DNA from: Poteriospumella lacustris
Lineage: Eukaryota > Sar > Chrysophyceae > Chromulinales > Dinobryaceae
DNA: 64,000 bases
Assembly: GCA_008000375.1 (NCBI GenBank)
Contig: SMOI01000165.1
Coordinates: forward strand, 1,256-65,255
Direction: 5' to 3'
Shown here: piece by piece, positions 1 to 9,511 of the stretch
How the letters are laid out: every line of letters begins with the position of its first letter
How positions within the stretch are numbered: the stretch's first letter is position 1
The notes under the pieces: generated by a model
Told to the model about the DNA's origin: nothing
What the model saw: the letters and a program-made list of their open reading frames with translations, nothing else
Databases searched by the model: none
Program-made: the position numbers and the translations under genes

Positions 1-625
1 TTGTCTCCGTGGGCTCTAGCCTAGCGGGTGCGACGATAATCGCAAAAGGCCTGCGTAAGAGAGGGTTGTGATGTTAGAAGAAATTGGGGGCGAAGTTAGC
101 TGCGGAGGAATGGCGAGACACGCTGGTCAAGCGGTCCGCAAGGGGGCGGATAAGGGGAGAGCGTCAGCTGAACCCCAGAATCCCAGACCCCAAAAGGGAG
201 AGTAATCCCGTAAAGACAAATTCCCCCGCAAAGCTTTAACAAAACAAAAAAAAAAAAGAAAAACACAGAACAAACATAAAGAAAATGAAACAATAAACAA
301 AGATGGCAAAGGGTAGGCTACGGGGAAAAGAAGACAGTGGCCCTGGCATGTCTGCCAGGGCGGGCGACTCGGTCGCATTCAACTCTGATCTCTAAGCGAG
401 AGCCGAGAGGTCGATCGAGATTGACCGCGCGAGTGCCGTCGCCACACGCTCGGTTGATGTACAACCTTGACACAGAGCTGCGGGTACACTCGCTAAGACA
501 GGCCGACGTCTGTACGCAGAGTGCTACAGCCGTCATTGCGATGTGCGTCGGTTCCGGCACGCACGAGAACCGACCCACGCGTCCACCACTGAGTACGAGC
601 CTTGCGACAAACGGCTGTACGTGGG
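1..625. other. no gene recognised
   Basis: I see no protein-like reading frame or repeat-family similarity here. There is an A-rich run near 240-265. Short ORFs overlap on both strands without recognisable motifs. The first family sequence begins near 626-640. Confidence 0.5.
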
Positions 626-631
626 GCGTTC

Positions 632-871
632 CGTAACAGGTATCTTAACCAGTCCCTGTCGAGATGGGACGTGTCGCAGGTGAGATCGATGGACTGTATG
701 TTCGAAGGGGCGGAGATGTTCAACCAGTCTCTATTGACGTGGGACGTATCGCGAGTGGTGACATACAGAGGTATGTTCAACAGGACGAGGTTACAAAGGA
801 AGGCGTTCACGAAGTTTCCACAGTGGACCGAACAGATGCGGGCTCGTGCATGGTCACGTCCGCTTGATTAA
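632..871 (+). pseudogene. 5'-truncated BspA-like/DUF285 gene relic (C-terminal end)
   Basis: The frame ending at 871 encodes the last two full DUF285 repeats and the post-repeat tail seen in intact paralogues (NQSLSRWDVSQVRSMD, then FNQSLLTWDVSRVV, then a PQW..QMRA.AWS ending). The layout matches the C-terminus of the 7628-9511 gene. Everything upstream (cap, N-module, linker, most of the C-module) is missing, and the sequence before about 630 is unrelated. A decayed acidic tail follows the stop (gatgacgaggacgacaac). It is a left-truncated copy, the remnant of the first plus-strand member of the array. Confidence 0.8.
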
Positions 872-1659
872 GATGACGAGGACGACAACGCTGAATCTGA
901 ATACTATTCGGTCGACAAGGCCTCGGACCTCGCAGTTCGGAGTCCAAAAAATGACTCGATCTCAACGATGCATCAACCTGTCGTCCAGACGTTGTGGTTG
1001 CTGACGATCGCGATGAAGTGTCCCCAGATTAACATATATGTAAGAATAAGAACTGCGTGTGTGCATGCACGTTATAGTTTTGAATACATGTTACACTGTG
1101 TGTGAACAGTTTGGGAGGATGCGTCTGCATGGACAACGAGTGTGTGCGGGATGCTGCATCATCTTCACACGCCCAAACCCGGACTTGTGAAGGTAAAAGC
1201 CCTGTACATGTGACGCCTTGCTCAACGACGTTAAGACTTCCCCTTACGTGTCTCTTGAGGGTGTGCGAGGCGAAGCCCCTCGTTGTGGCGTCAATGAGAA
1301 TCAACTTCTACATGGGTATCCGTGTTAGGACGCTCATTTTACGTGTCTACCTCAATGCAGCTTTTGTGACACTGGCAACGACAAATGACAATACCCTATA
1401 TCCACTGAGGCTCTGTGTCCTGTGGACTGTGGACTGTGGACTGTGGACAAAGCATGTTCTCCACTGCTATCTGTCGTTCGTGTGCCACATTGACCTTGTG
1501 CCAAAAGGATCTATTGCTGGTGGAAAGAAGGCCCCAGGAAGGCCGTAGGAAGGTCACAATAGCTCTCGCAGATGAAACGTTCTTGCCCTTGCCACACTGT
1601 TGATACCTCTTGTTGTGTTTCTTGTGTCCCAATGAACTTCATTTACGTGAGCAATGTGA
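872..1659. other. duplicated 3'-flank DNA of the repeat family, no gene
   Basis: About 1020-1240 is recognisably similar to about 9700-9930, downstream of the intact 7628 gene. Both carry, in order, a GT-rich stretch, 'acactgtgtgtgaa', 'ggaggatgc', 'atgctgcatc' and 'tgacgcc'. About 1620-1660 resembles 10175-10215. So this is the flank of a duplicated unit that also contains the relics at 632-871 and 1660-2320. ORFs inside it have no recognisable protein features. Confidence 0.6.
1421..1447. repeat. short tandem repeat TGTGGAC
   Basis: Four consecutive 7-nt units tgtggac are visible. It is a small simple repeat in non-coding flank DNA. Confidence 0.8.
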
Positions 1660-2320
1660 ACGACAAAAACGAACCTTCTTCGATGAAACGTCGGTGTACA
1701 ACGACGGCAGTGGTACGTTCATTCGCGACCACAACACATTCGGTGAGAGGTCAAAGCCGGTGACACCGTTCGACGTGACATCGACTGATCAATGGATACT
1801 GCCCCCAACATCACACTGACCATCACTCGCACATTCCACGGCGACAACGACTTGTTGAGCGCGCTCGCATCCCGCCACATATAGCTCAAGTTTCGCACCC
1901 GACCCCACGGGCCACCCGGGAACGGCAGTAACTCACGGGCTTCAATGGCCGAAACGACGCCCTACTCCCCCACCTCATGACACACCTCGAAAAGCCGAAC
2001 TCCGGTGGTTCACAGGCTAAGTGTCGAACGGCCGCTTGAACAGCACGGCGTAATGAAACATATGGTTCACAATGGCGAGGGCACGCACGTCCCACGCGTC
2101 CAATGGCTGCCGCTCATCATTTCATTGACCTGCCGCACATCCCACAGGGATAGCGAAAGGTTGAATGCGGAAGCGTTCTCAAACAGTTGACTCATATTCG
2201 TGACCGAACTCACATCGGTTATGCACAGTGGCTGGATAAACGACGAGGTATCGCATCGTGATACATCAAAGTAAACTGTGTGAATTCTAGGCGTATTTTT
2301 TGCCACGAACACTACCCGAG
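1660..2320 (-). pseudogene. decayed BspA-like/DUF285 gene relic (minus strand)
   Basis: Read on the minus strand, 2067-2312 still shows repeat pieces (MSQLFENASAFNLSLSLWDV). About 1990-2235 matches 5760-6000 in the gene ending at 5747. About 1670-1810 matches 10565-10710, the C-terminus of the gene at 10500-12296, and 1819-1885 matches another C-terminal repeat. No frame stays open across the block, and pieces from different parts of the protein are pushed together, so large deletions have occurred. It stands in the same convergent position to the 632-871 relic as 10500-12296 does to 7628-9511. Confidence 0.7.
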
Positions 2321-2339
2321 GCGTAAATAAACATATATG

Positions 2340-2700
2340 ATGTATTGAAGTAGGCGCATTGCATACTTACCAGAAAACCTTTAGTAAAGAGCGACAGCCG
2401 ATGCGATGACGAATAATGACAGCCCTGATGACAATGTCACTGAATGACCAGTAAGGCTCTGCGGAATGTGGAGCGTCTGTCGGTAAAGTTATAGGTGATA
2501 GGGCATCTGGCACTGTAATCGTGCGGGGAGAGGTCACTTTTGAACGGCTCACACGATATTTTGGAACATTTGATGTGTCTTATCACCACTTGAAGAACAG
2601 AATTATACCCAAACGTATTGGAGTGGAAACTTACAATGGCAGACACGCATAGAGAGCTCAAACAAAAGTCTTCAAACGTCTTGTGGGATATGCTTTATTG
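2340..2700. repeat. repeated intergenic block upstream of plus-strand copies
   Basis: About 2395-2570 resembles 6925-7085 and, less completely, 16245-16350. Shared strings include 'cgatgcgatgacga', 'gacaatgtcactgaatg'/'gacgatgacactgaatag', 'gctctgcgg' and 'gagcgtctgtcggt', then a GAGAGGTCACTTT-like string at 2395 and 6925. It lies 400-600 bp before plus-strand members and was carried along when units duplicated. No coding potential is recognised. Confidence 0.6.
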
Positions 2701-2829
2701 ATACACTTTGTTTCCTTCTCATTTTGATTTGCACAACACAGAACATGCAACACTCAAACATGTAGATGTGCGGCGACAAAGCGAACGACAAAAACACCGG
2801 CGACAAAGGACAAATCACAGTCGTAACAC

Positions 2830-3064
2830 AGCAGGTGACACAGTCCGTGTCGCATTCGCTCGAGGGACTACTTACTCCCCACACTTCTAGTGCCCTTGCT
2901 TGAAGAACCCTCCCTTCCTTGTTTGACCTCCTTTTCCTCCTATTCGACTCCTCACTCATCCTTTTCGTTTGACCTCGTGAGAAGAAAGATCTGATGAACT
3001 GGCCATTTGACAGATCCAAACACATTGAACTCGAGAAACACCACGAAAAGTCTTTTTTTCAACA
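2830..3064 (+). promoter_or_regulatory. conserved 5' flank of plus-strand family gene
   Basis: This stretch is repeated before the plus-strand copies at 7628, 13120 and 16634, and in a diverged form at 19813 and 22855. It contains a short inverted repeat around GACAC-agtcc-GTGTC (2837-2851), then 'gcattcgctcgaggga', 'gcccttgcttgaag', 'cccttcctt', 'ttcgtttgacctcgtga' and 'gacagatccaaacacattgaa' just before the ATG. Conservation shows shared origin. Promoter or 5'UTR function is an inference. Confidence 0.55.
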
Positions 3065-5167
3065 ATGGACAAAGCAAGCTTCGCAACTGTTTCCGATGCC
3101 ACGATACGTGGAGCGATAGAAGTATGGATTTGCAAACGGAAGCAAGCCCTGGCAATCTATGGCCCTATCGGAGACTGGAATGTCAGCGGTGTGACGGATA
3201 TGGAATTCCTGTTTGATAACCGAAGTGAATTTAACGCAGACATTGGTCGATGGGATGTGAGCAATGTGACAAACATGTCCGCGATGTTCCGAAACGCCCC
3301 GTCGTTCAATCAACCGTTGAACGCTTGGAATGTAGCCAAAGTAAGCGATATGTCGTCAATGTTTGAAGGAGCATTATCATTCAACCAGCCACTCGACCAT
3401 TGGGACACGTCGCATGTGACAGACATGTCCGACCTCTTTAACGATGCTTCTGTTTTCGATCAGCCATTGGCCGCATGGAATGTCGCGCAGGTTGCAGATA
3501 TGAGCGGTATGTTCTCTGTTGCCGAGTCCTTCAATCAGCCGTTGGCGACATGGGACGTTAGCAATGTGACGAACACGAAGAATATGTTCGCCGATACAAC
3601 GTCATTCAATCAGTCATTGGTGGCATGGAATGTAGCGCTGGTAAACGATATGAGTGGCATGTTTTCTGGTACCACCTCTTTCAATCAGCCGTTGGAGGCA
3701 TGGGACGTCAGAAACGTAAAGAATATGTCTGGCATGTTTTCCGATAATGAGCTATTCAATCAACCATTGGCCGAATGGTGCGTGTCGAAGGTGACCAATA
3801 TGTCCGCTATGTTCTGTGATGCGGCTGCATTCAATCAGCCGTTGAACGCCTGGGACGTATCCTCCGTGCAAGATATGAACCATATGTTCTGCGACGCCGG
3901 AATGTTCAACCAGCCGCTAGCCGAGTGGAAGGTGACCAATGTGAAGAAAATGTCAAAAATGTTTAATGGTGCTGTTTCCTTCCAGCAATCGTTGCAAACA
4001 TGGACCGTAGCAGAGACCACCATTATCAAGAACATGTTCGACGACACTTTCGACGTTAGTTTGCGTCCACGCTGTCGTCGCTATGGAAACCTACCCGACA
4101 CGATTCCATTTGCAGACGGGGATATGGATCAGCTGCCATTAACCACGCTGTTGCACGGCTTGCAAGCGCGACTGCCAATCGACGTTTGTCGTGAGATACG
4201 GTGCACACTGTGGAAACCGCTCACAGATGAGACGATAACGAATGCCTTAGAAGATTGGAGAAGCAATCTTAACAGTCGATGGGGTCCAATCGAGTTGTGG
4301 GACGTACGACAAGTGACAAACATGGGGTTTATGTTCTACAAGGCTCATCGGTTTAATGCAGATTTGTCTCGCTGGGATGTCAGCCATGTGACGTCAATGC
4401 GAAAAATGTTCGCTGGCGCGTGCGCTTCCACTCCGCGGTTTAATGGTGACATCGGCAACTGGAACGTGAGCCAGGTGTCCGATATGCGAGGGATGTTCGA
4501 TGGCTGCGTACACTTCAATCAGCCTCTCGACCGTTGGGACGTGTCCAATGTGCGATGTATGGGACGGATGTTTCGGGACTGTGCGCAGTTCAACCAGCCG
4601 ATTGGCAACTGGTCCGTGGGACGTGTCGAAGACATGAGCGAAATGTTCTTACGCTGTACAGCTTTCAGTCAGCCGTTGGGTAATTGGGACGTGTCGTCGG
4701 TGGTGGATATGCGGAGTATGTTCAAAATGGCAGAGGCGTTCAATCAGGATGTGTCCGGTTGGTCGGTCGGTTGTGTGCGGAACATTAGCGACATGTGGTA
4801 TGATGCGAAATTGTTCAATCAATCGTTATCGAGATGGGATGTGTCACAAGTTCGAGCAATGGACGGTTTGTTTCATGGGGCGAAAGCATTCAACCAGCCG
4901 TTGTTGACGTGGGACGTATCACGCGTGTTCACTTGCACCGACATGTTCTGTGGATCCGGGATACGTAAGAACGAACACTCATTGTTTCTTCAGTGGGACG
5001 AGGAGATGCGGACAAGTGCATGGGCACGCCAGGCGGCTATTGAGAACGACGGGTACGACTCCTTATCTGACAACTCGGGTCCTGATGATGATGATTCTTC
5101 AGCTGCCGACGACGATGATGATGATGATAAGGATGATGATGAGGATGATGATTCTTCCTCGGACTAG
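3065..5167 (+). CDS. BspA-like/DUF285 repeat protein, two-module, acidic tail
   Basis: Intact 700-residue ORF whose ATG aligns with the starts of its paralogues (M-D/E-x-x-x-F, then S/T-D-x-T-I-R-G-A). The cap is at about residues 8-35. About 12 25-residue DUF285 repeats follow to roughly residue 330. Next is a linker with LRP.CRR, GDMDQLPL and RLPIDVCREIR, then a second cap (W-K-P-L-T-D-E-T-I ... GPIELWDV) and 9 repeats. The C-terminus is a Ser/Asp tail rich in consecutive Asp, a (GAT)n tract at about 5085-5160. There is no signal peptide, anchor or visible intron. The fold (solenoid, LRR-related) and a binding role are known only for the broad family. The function here is unknown. A convergent partner lies at 5747-6640. 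Confidence 0.9.
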   Translation: MDKASFATVSDATIRGAIEVWICKRKQALAIYGPIGDWNVSGVTDMEFLFDNRSEFNADIGRWDVSNVTNMSAMFRNAPSFNQPLNAWNVAKVSDMSSMFEGALSFNQPLDHWDTSHVTDMSDLFNDASVFDQPLAAWNVAQVADMSGMFSVAESFNQPLATWDVSNVTNTKNMFADTTSFNQSLVAWNVALVNDMSGMFSGTTSFNQPLEAWDVRNVKNMSGMFSDNELFNQPLAEWCVSKVTNMSAMFCDAAAFNQPLNAWDVSSVQDMNHMFCDAGMFNQPLAEWKVTNVKKMSKMFNGAVSFQQSLQTWTVAETTIIKNMFDDTFDVSLRPRCRRYGNLPDTIPFADGDMDQLPLTTLLHGLQARLPIDVCREIRCTLWKPLTDETITNALEDWRSNLNSRWGPIELWDVRQVTNMGFMFYKAHRFNADLSRWDVSHVTSMRKMFAGACASTPRFNGDIGNWNVSQVSDMRGMFDGCVHFNQPLDRWDVSNVRCMGRMFRDCAQFNQPIGNWSVGRVEDMSEMFLRCTAFSQPLGNWDVSSVVDMRSMFKMAEAFNQDVSGWSVGCVRNISDMWYDAKLFNQSLSRWDVSQVRAMDGLFHGAKAFNQPLLTWDVSRVFTCTDMFCGSGIRKNEHSLFLQWDEEMRTSAWARQAAIENDGYDSLSDNSGPDDDDSSAADDDDDDDKDDDEDDDSSSD

Positions 5168-5489
5168 GCGCTAAGTAACGTAGTTAGCAGACGGTTACAC
5201 GATTTCGAAGGAATCGTGGCGGTGGCTAACGACAGCGACAATGCGTTGTAGCTGATGATAATTGTAAACAAGTCGTAAATGCATCCCCATACGTGTAGTC
5301 GTTGGTTGTGAGGGAGATTGCACTTTCTTTGTTCGAGTGCGTGTAAATGTAACAAGGCAACATGCGCTCCAAATCCGTATTTCCATCTCAACATTTGCCA
5401 TCGATGACACCCAACAGAGACTTTACGTGCAGTGGATTGTCGGCACCACATACCTTTGCTGCCCACATTGCTTTGCATTTACTGAACCA
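5168..5489 (+). other. conserved 3' flank of plus-strand family genes
   Basis: About 5260-5310 carries 'tgtaaacaagtcgtaaatgcatc...tacgtgtagtc', repeated after the stop codons at 9511 (about 9700-9735), 15027 (about 15105-15140), 18768 (about 18793-18830) and 22050 (about 22212-22247). About 5365-5530 resembles about 15265-15440. It probably represents 3'UTR and terminator DNA duplicated with the genes. A polyadenylation role is inference. Confidence 0.6.
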
Positions 5490-5746
5490 AGCCTTCTACT
5501 ACGTAACGAGATTTTGCGTCATTATTGCCAGGCAACGCCTCTCGACCAAAAAACATTCGATGAGAGATCAACGCTGGTGACACCTCCCCACGTGACATCG
5601 GCTGGTTGTATGAAGCCGCCGCCCCTTGAAATATTCTGTCTATGGATCTCACCTGGGCCACGTTCCACGCGGACGACGATTGGTTAAACGCCCATGCACC
5701 CCGCCATTGCTCATGTTCTGCATGTTCTGCACACGGTTGCCCATCC
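5490..5746 (-). pseudogene. out-of-frame C-terminal remnant of the neighbouring minus gene
   Basis: Minus-strand sequence continues the family homology past the stop at 5747 but in broken frames. 5479-5661 reads AQVRSIDRIFQGAA, then YNQPMSRGEVSPALIS, which parallels the C-terminus of the 10500-12296 gene (QVRVMDSMFLGASSF, SMSRWEVSPALTS). About 5690-5760 holds a further damaged repeat. The gene at 5747-6640 therefore appears to have lost its original C-terminus by frameshifts and deletion. Confidence 0.65.
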
Positions 5747-6640
5747 TCATGACGCGCTCCGGTGGTTCGAGGGCCATGTGTCTAACGGCTGATTGAACGA
5801 TACCGCAAGGTGAAACATGTGGTTCATATTGGTGACGGCACGCACATCCCACGCGTCCAATGGCTGGTTGAACGACGAAGCGCCGTAGAACATGCCGCTC
5901 ATGCCCTTGACCTGCCGCACATCCCACAGGGATAGCGACTGGTTGAAAGCGGAAGCATCATCAAACAGTTGACTCATATTCGTTACCGAACTCACATCCC
6001 ACCTGGACAACGGCTGGTTGAACGACGAGGCACCGTGGAACATGCCGTACATCGTAGTGACGCGACTGACGTCCCAGGAATCCAACGGCTGGTTGAACGA
6101 CGTGGCGCGATGGAACATGTGGCTCATAGATGTGACTTGGTGCACGTCCCAGGCCAATAGCGGCTGGTTGAACAAAGAAGCGCCATAGAACATGGCAGTC
6201 ATATTGGTGACCTGCCGCACATCCCAGTGGTGCAACGGCTGATTGAAGGACGTGGCGCCGCAGAACATGCCATTCATGTTGGTCACCTGACCGACAGCCC
6301 AGGTAGTCAACGGTTGGTTGAAGTCGGTGGCATATTCGAACATGCCATTCATCGCGGTGACGTGGCGGACGTCCCAACGGTCTATCCGATCATTGAAATG
6401 GGTGTTGCGGAAGAGCGAAGCCATGTCGGTCACCTTGCTCACGTCCCAATCGTTGATCTGACCGTACTGTCGAAGGGCTTCCGCTCGGCCATCCAACCAC
6501 AGTGACACGGCTTCCCATAACGTCTCGTTGTCGAAGGACACCCAGGCATAGCCCTTGATCATCTGTCGCACCCCAAACGGCAAGACTCGACCTCCACACC
6601 GTTCGGCCACCACACGATACAGACATAAATCCAATACCAT
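5747..6640 (-). CDS. short BspA-like/DUF285 repeat protein with a different N-terminus
   Basis: A 297-residue ORF starting at ATG (CAT at 6638-6640). Residues 1-45 differ from the usual start: LDLCLYRVVAERCGG, then LPFGVRQMIKG, then NETLWEAVSLWLDGR, then the cap YGQINDWDV. The order resembles the inter-module linker plus second cap of the long paralogues (LPIDVCREIRRTLW ... TIRNA..DW ... GPIELWDV), so this copy may begin at the linker. About nine repeats follow. The ORF ends on an out-of-frame tail (PSNHRSAS), with homology continuing beyond the stop. It may be a functional short form or a truncated pseudogene. In-frame codons run upstream of the ATG (SFTQLPIA) to a TAG. Confidence 0.55.
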   Translation of the reverse strand: MVLDLCLYRVVAERCGGRVLPFGVRQMIKGYAWVSFDNETLWEAVSLWLDGRAEALRQYGQINDWDVSKVTDMASLFRNTHFNDRIDRWDVRHVTAMNGMFEYATDFNQPLTTWAVGQVTNMNGMFCGATSFNQPLHHWDVRQVTNMTAMFYGASLFNQPLLAWDVHQVTSMSHMFHRATSFNQPLDSWDVSRVTTMYGMFHGASSFNQPLSRWDVSSVTNMSQLFDDASAFNQSLSLWDVRQVKGMSGMFYGASSFNQPLDAWDVRAVTNMNHMFHLAVSFNQPLDTWPSNHRSAS

Positions 6641-7429
6641 GGCGATTGGAAGCTGGGTAAAGGACTCATGATCGGCGACTGCTGCTGAGGGAACGTCTGT
6701 GCGCCTGCTGGTGATCTATGCAGGTGACCATGTTAAAAAAAACAACACTTTCGTCGGCATTCCAGCGCACCCTGCATTGCCTTGTTCCCCATTCTTTGCT
6801 TACAGTGTGATGGTGGGATACATACGTAGCTTGTGTCGACGATCGTTGCTTCGTGATGTGTTGGTGTGATGATGATGAACTCGGATATATTTATTAGTAA
6901 AGTGAGAAAGAGGCGAGATCGACCGATGCGATGACGACAAAAAGAGCACCGCATGGAGCTGATGACGATGACACTGAATAGCCGCTGAGGCTCTGCGGCA
7001 TTTTGAGCGTCTGTCGGTGGCGTCATCGGTGAGCACCGTAGTAATAGTGCGGAGAAAGGTCACTTTGGTACAGCTAACACGACTGGCGCACAAATGTATT
7101 ATGAAAGTCAAAGTTAAAAGCAAATCACAAAGGTCAGTGCCTGTTTTGGAAACATTTGATGTATCTTTTTACCAGTATTATCCCAAAAGGGTGCACTGAC
7201 AGACACACCCTCCATCGGTGACAGAGAGCTAAAAAAAGTCTTCCATTTTGTAGAATAACTTCAAGAACTATTGGTCAACATTGTTTCTTCTCATTTTGAT
7301 TGGCACAATACAGAACATACAACACTCAAACCTCACGCATACCTGGTTGGTGTGCGGTGACAAAACCAACAACAAACAAAAACCGGCGACAAAGGACAGC
7401 TTCCAGAACACAGTCTTAACACAACAGCA
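6641..7429. other. intergenic; duplicated upstream block
   Basis: This lies between the diverging starts at 6640 (-) and 7628 (+). About 6925-7085 matches the block at 2395-2570. About 7280-7420 resembles 2715-2830, including 'tctcattttgattggcacaatacagaacatacaacactcaaac' versus the corresponding text at 2717. No coding frame is convincing. Confidence 0.55.
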
Positions 7430-7627
7430 GGTGACACAGGCCGTGTCGCATTCACTCGAGGGATTTCTACCCGCACTTCTAGCGCCCTTGCTTGACGAAC
7501 CCTCCCTTCCTTGTTTAACTCCTCGTATTCGACTCCTTGACCACGACAGATGTGATGAACTGGCGGTTCGACAGATCCAAACATATTGAAATCAAGGACA
7601 GACAAAGGAAAGGCTTCTATCCATGCA
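7430..7627 (+). promoter_or_regulatory. conserved 5' flank of plus-strand family gene
   Basis: Close copy of the block at 2830-3064. It has 'gtgacacaggccgtgtcgcattcactcgaggga', 'agcgcccttgcttgacgaaccctcccttcc' and 'gacagatccaaacatattgaaatcaaggacagac' immediately before the start. An out-of-frame ATG at 7623 overlaps the region just upstream of the ATG at 7628. Confidence 0.55.
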
Positions 7628-9511
7628 ATGGACACCAACAACGTCGTCATCGTCACCGATTACACAATACATGGGGCATTGGAGATTTGGTGCACAGACC
7701 GCGAGGAAGCTCTGATAATTTATGGCCCCATTGGAGACTGGGATGTCAGTGGCGTGACGAATATGTCTTTCTTGTTTGCGACTCGAAGCGAATTTAACGA
7801 AGATATAAGTCGATGGGATGTGAGCAATGTGACGGACATGGGGGGCATGTTTGCGAACTGTAAGTTGTTCAATCAACCGTTGAACTCTTGGAATGTAGCC
7901 AAGGTGAGCGATATGTCGTCGATGTTTGATGGGGCATCGTCGTTCAACCAGCCACTCGACCATTGGGACACGTCGCATGTGACAGACATGGGCAACCTCT
8001 TTTACGATACTGATGCCTTCAATCAGCCATTGGCCACATGGAATGTTGCACAGGTGAAGGATATGAGCGGTATGTTTTATGGTGCCACATTAATCAACCA
8101 GCCATTAGCGTCATGGAACGTTGGTAACGTGACCAGGATGTCAAATATGTTTGCCGATGCACCATTATTCAACCAACCGTTGAACGATTGGAAGGTAGCA
8201 CAGGTGAACGATATGAGCAGTATGTTCTATGGTACTGATTCGTTCAATCAGCCATTGGCAGCGTGGGACGTCGGCAACGTTACGACCATGTCGTATATGT
8301 TTGCAGATACGTCTCTATTTAACCAACCGTTGAACGCATGGAACGTAGCCTCTGTGCAAGATATGAGCCGTATGTTCCGCTTCGCCGAATTGTTCAACCA
8401 GCCGCTTGACGCATGGTATGTGACCAACGTTACGAATATGTCGAAGATGTTTCGTGGCGCTGTGTCCTTCAAGCAATCGTTGCGAACATGGACCGTGGCA
8501 GAAGCCACTAACATCGAAGACATGTTCGACGACACCTTCGACGTCATCTTGCGCCCGCGAGGTCGGCGCTTTGGTCTCCTGCCTGAGACGGTACTATTCA
8601 ATAGCGGGGATATGGATCAGCTGCCATTAACCACGCTGTTGCACGGTTTGTATGCTCGGCTGCCAATCGATGTTTGCCGTGAGATAAGACGGACGCTTTG
8701 GGAACCTCTCACGGATCGAAACATACGGAATGCCGCGAAAGACTGGGTGGACTGCTGTCGATGGGGTCCGATCGAGCTCTGGGACGTACGACAAGTGACG
8801 AACATGACTTCCGTTTTTTGCGGTGAGATCACTTTCAATGCAGATTTATCTCGGTGGGATGTGAGCCATGTGACGGCGATGCAGCAGATGTTCGGTGGCT
8901 GTAAACGGTTTAATGGCGAGATCGGTGCTTGGAACGTTAGCCAAGTGGCTAATATGCAAGATATGTTCGATGGCTGTGAGGAGTTCAATCAGCCGCTCGC
9001 CTGTTGGGATGTATCCAATGTGCGATGTATGCGAAGCATGTTCTTAGCGTGTAAGCAGTTCAACCAGCCGATTGGCAACTGGTCGGTGGGATGCGTCGCA
9101 GACATGAGCGACATGTTCTGGAAATGTTCGGTGTTCAATCAGCCGTTGGGCAGCTGGGACGTGTCGTCGGTGGTGAATATGCGGGGTATGTTCTGTGCAG
9201 CGGAGAAGTTTAACCAGGATGTGTCGGGTTGGTCGGTGGGTCGAGTGTGCACCATGAGCTATTTGTGGAGCGAGACAAAGTCGTTCAACCAATCGCTGTC
9301 GAGATGGGACGTATCGCAAGTTCGAGCTATGGACAGCATGTTTCTTTCGGCGGAAGCATTCAACCAGTCGTTATTGACATGGGACGTGTCGCGAGTGGTT
9401 ACATGCCAAAGTATGTTCTGTGGTTGCGGAATACGGAGGAAGAAGTACACGGAGTTTCCACAGTGGGGTTCAGAGATGCGGGCAAGTGCTTGGTCATGTT
9501 CGCCTGTTTGA
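7628..9511 (+). CDS. BspA-like/DUF285 repeat protein, two-module
   Basis: Intact 627-residue ORF. I chose the ATG at 7628 (MDTNNVVIV) because it aligns with the paralogue starts. The frame is open upstream from a TTG at 7586 but has no earlier ATG there. It has a cap (TDYTIHGALEIW ... YGPIGDWDV), about 11 N-module repeats, the linker with LRPRGRRFG, GDMDQLPL and RLPIDVCREIRRTLW, the second cap (LTDRNIRNAAKDW ... GPIELWDV) and 9 C-module repeats. It stops at SCSPV, before the acidic tail found in other plus-strand members, and decayed tail codons follow the stop. No targeting signal and no intron are seen. It is convergent with 10500-12296. Confidence 0.9.
   Translation: MDTNNVVIVTDYTIHGALEIWCTDREEALIIYGPIGDWDVSGVTNMSFLFATRSEFNEDISRWDVSNVTDMGGMFANCKLFNQPLNSWNVAKVSDMSSMFDGASSFNQPLDHWDTSHVTDMGNLFYDTDAFNQPLATWNVAQVKDMSGMFYGATLINQPLASWNVGNVTRMSNMFADAPLFNQPLNDWKVAQVNDMSSMFYGTDSFNQPLAAWDVGNVTTMSYMFADTSLFNQPLNAWNVASVQDMSRMFRFAELFNQPLDAWYVTNVTNMSKMFRGAVSFKQSLRTWTVAEATNIEDMFDDTFDVILRPRGRRFGLLPETVLFNSGDMDQLPLTTLLHGLYARLPIDVCREIRRTLWEPLTDRNIRNAAKDWVDCCRWGPIELWDVRQVTNMTSVFCGEITFNADLSRWDVSHVTAMQQMFGGCKRFNGEIGAWNVSQVANMQDMFDGCEEFNQPLACWDVSNVRCMRSMFLACKQFNQPIGNWSVGCVADMSDMFWKCSVFNQPLGSWDVSSVVNMRGMFCAAEKFNQDVSGWSVGRVCTMSYLWSETKSFNQSLSRWDVSQVRAMDSMFLSAEAFNQSLLTWDVSRVVTCQSMFCGCGIRRKKYTEFPQWGSEMRASAWSCSPV

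Noticed and set aside
1102-1548. 148-codon plus ORF
   Set aside because: Lies in flank DNA homologous to 9700-9930, where the frame is not conserved.
3300-4030. 75-nt periodic DNA that could look like a CRISPR or satellite array
   Set aside because: The period is explained by 25-residue protein repeats in an open frame. Units are diverged, with no spacer/repeat structure.
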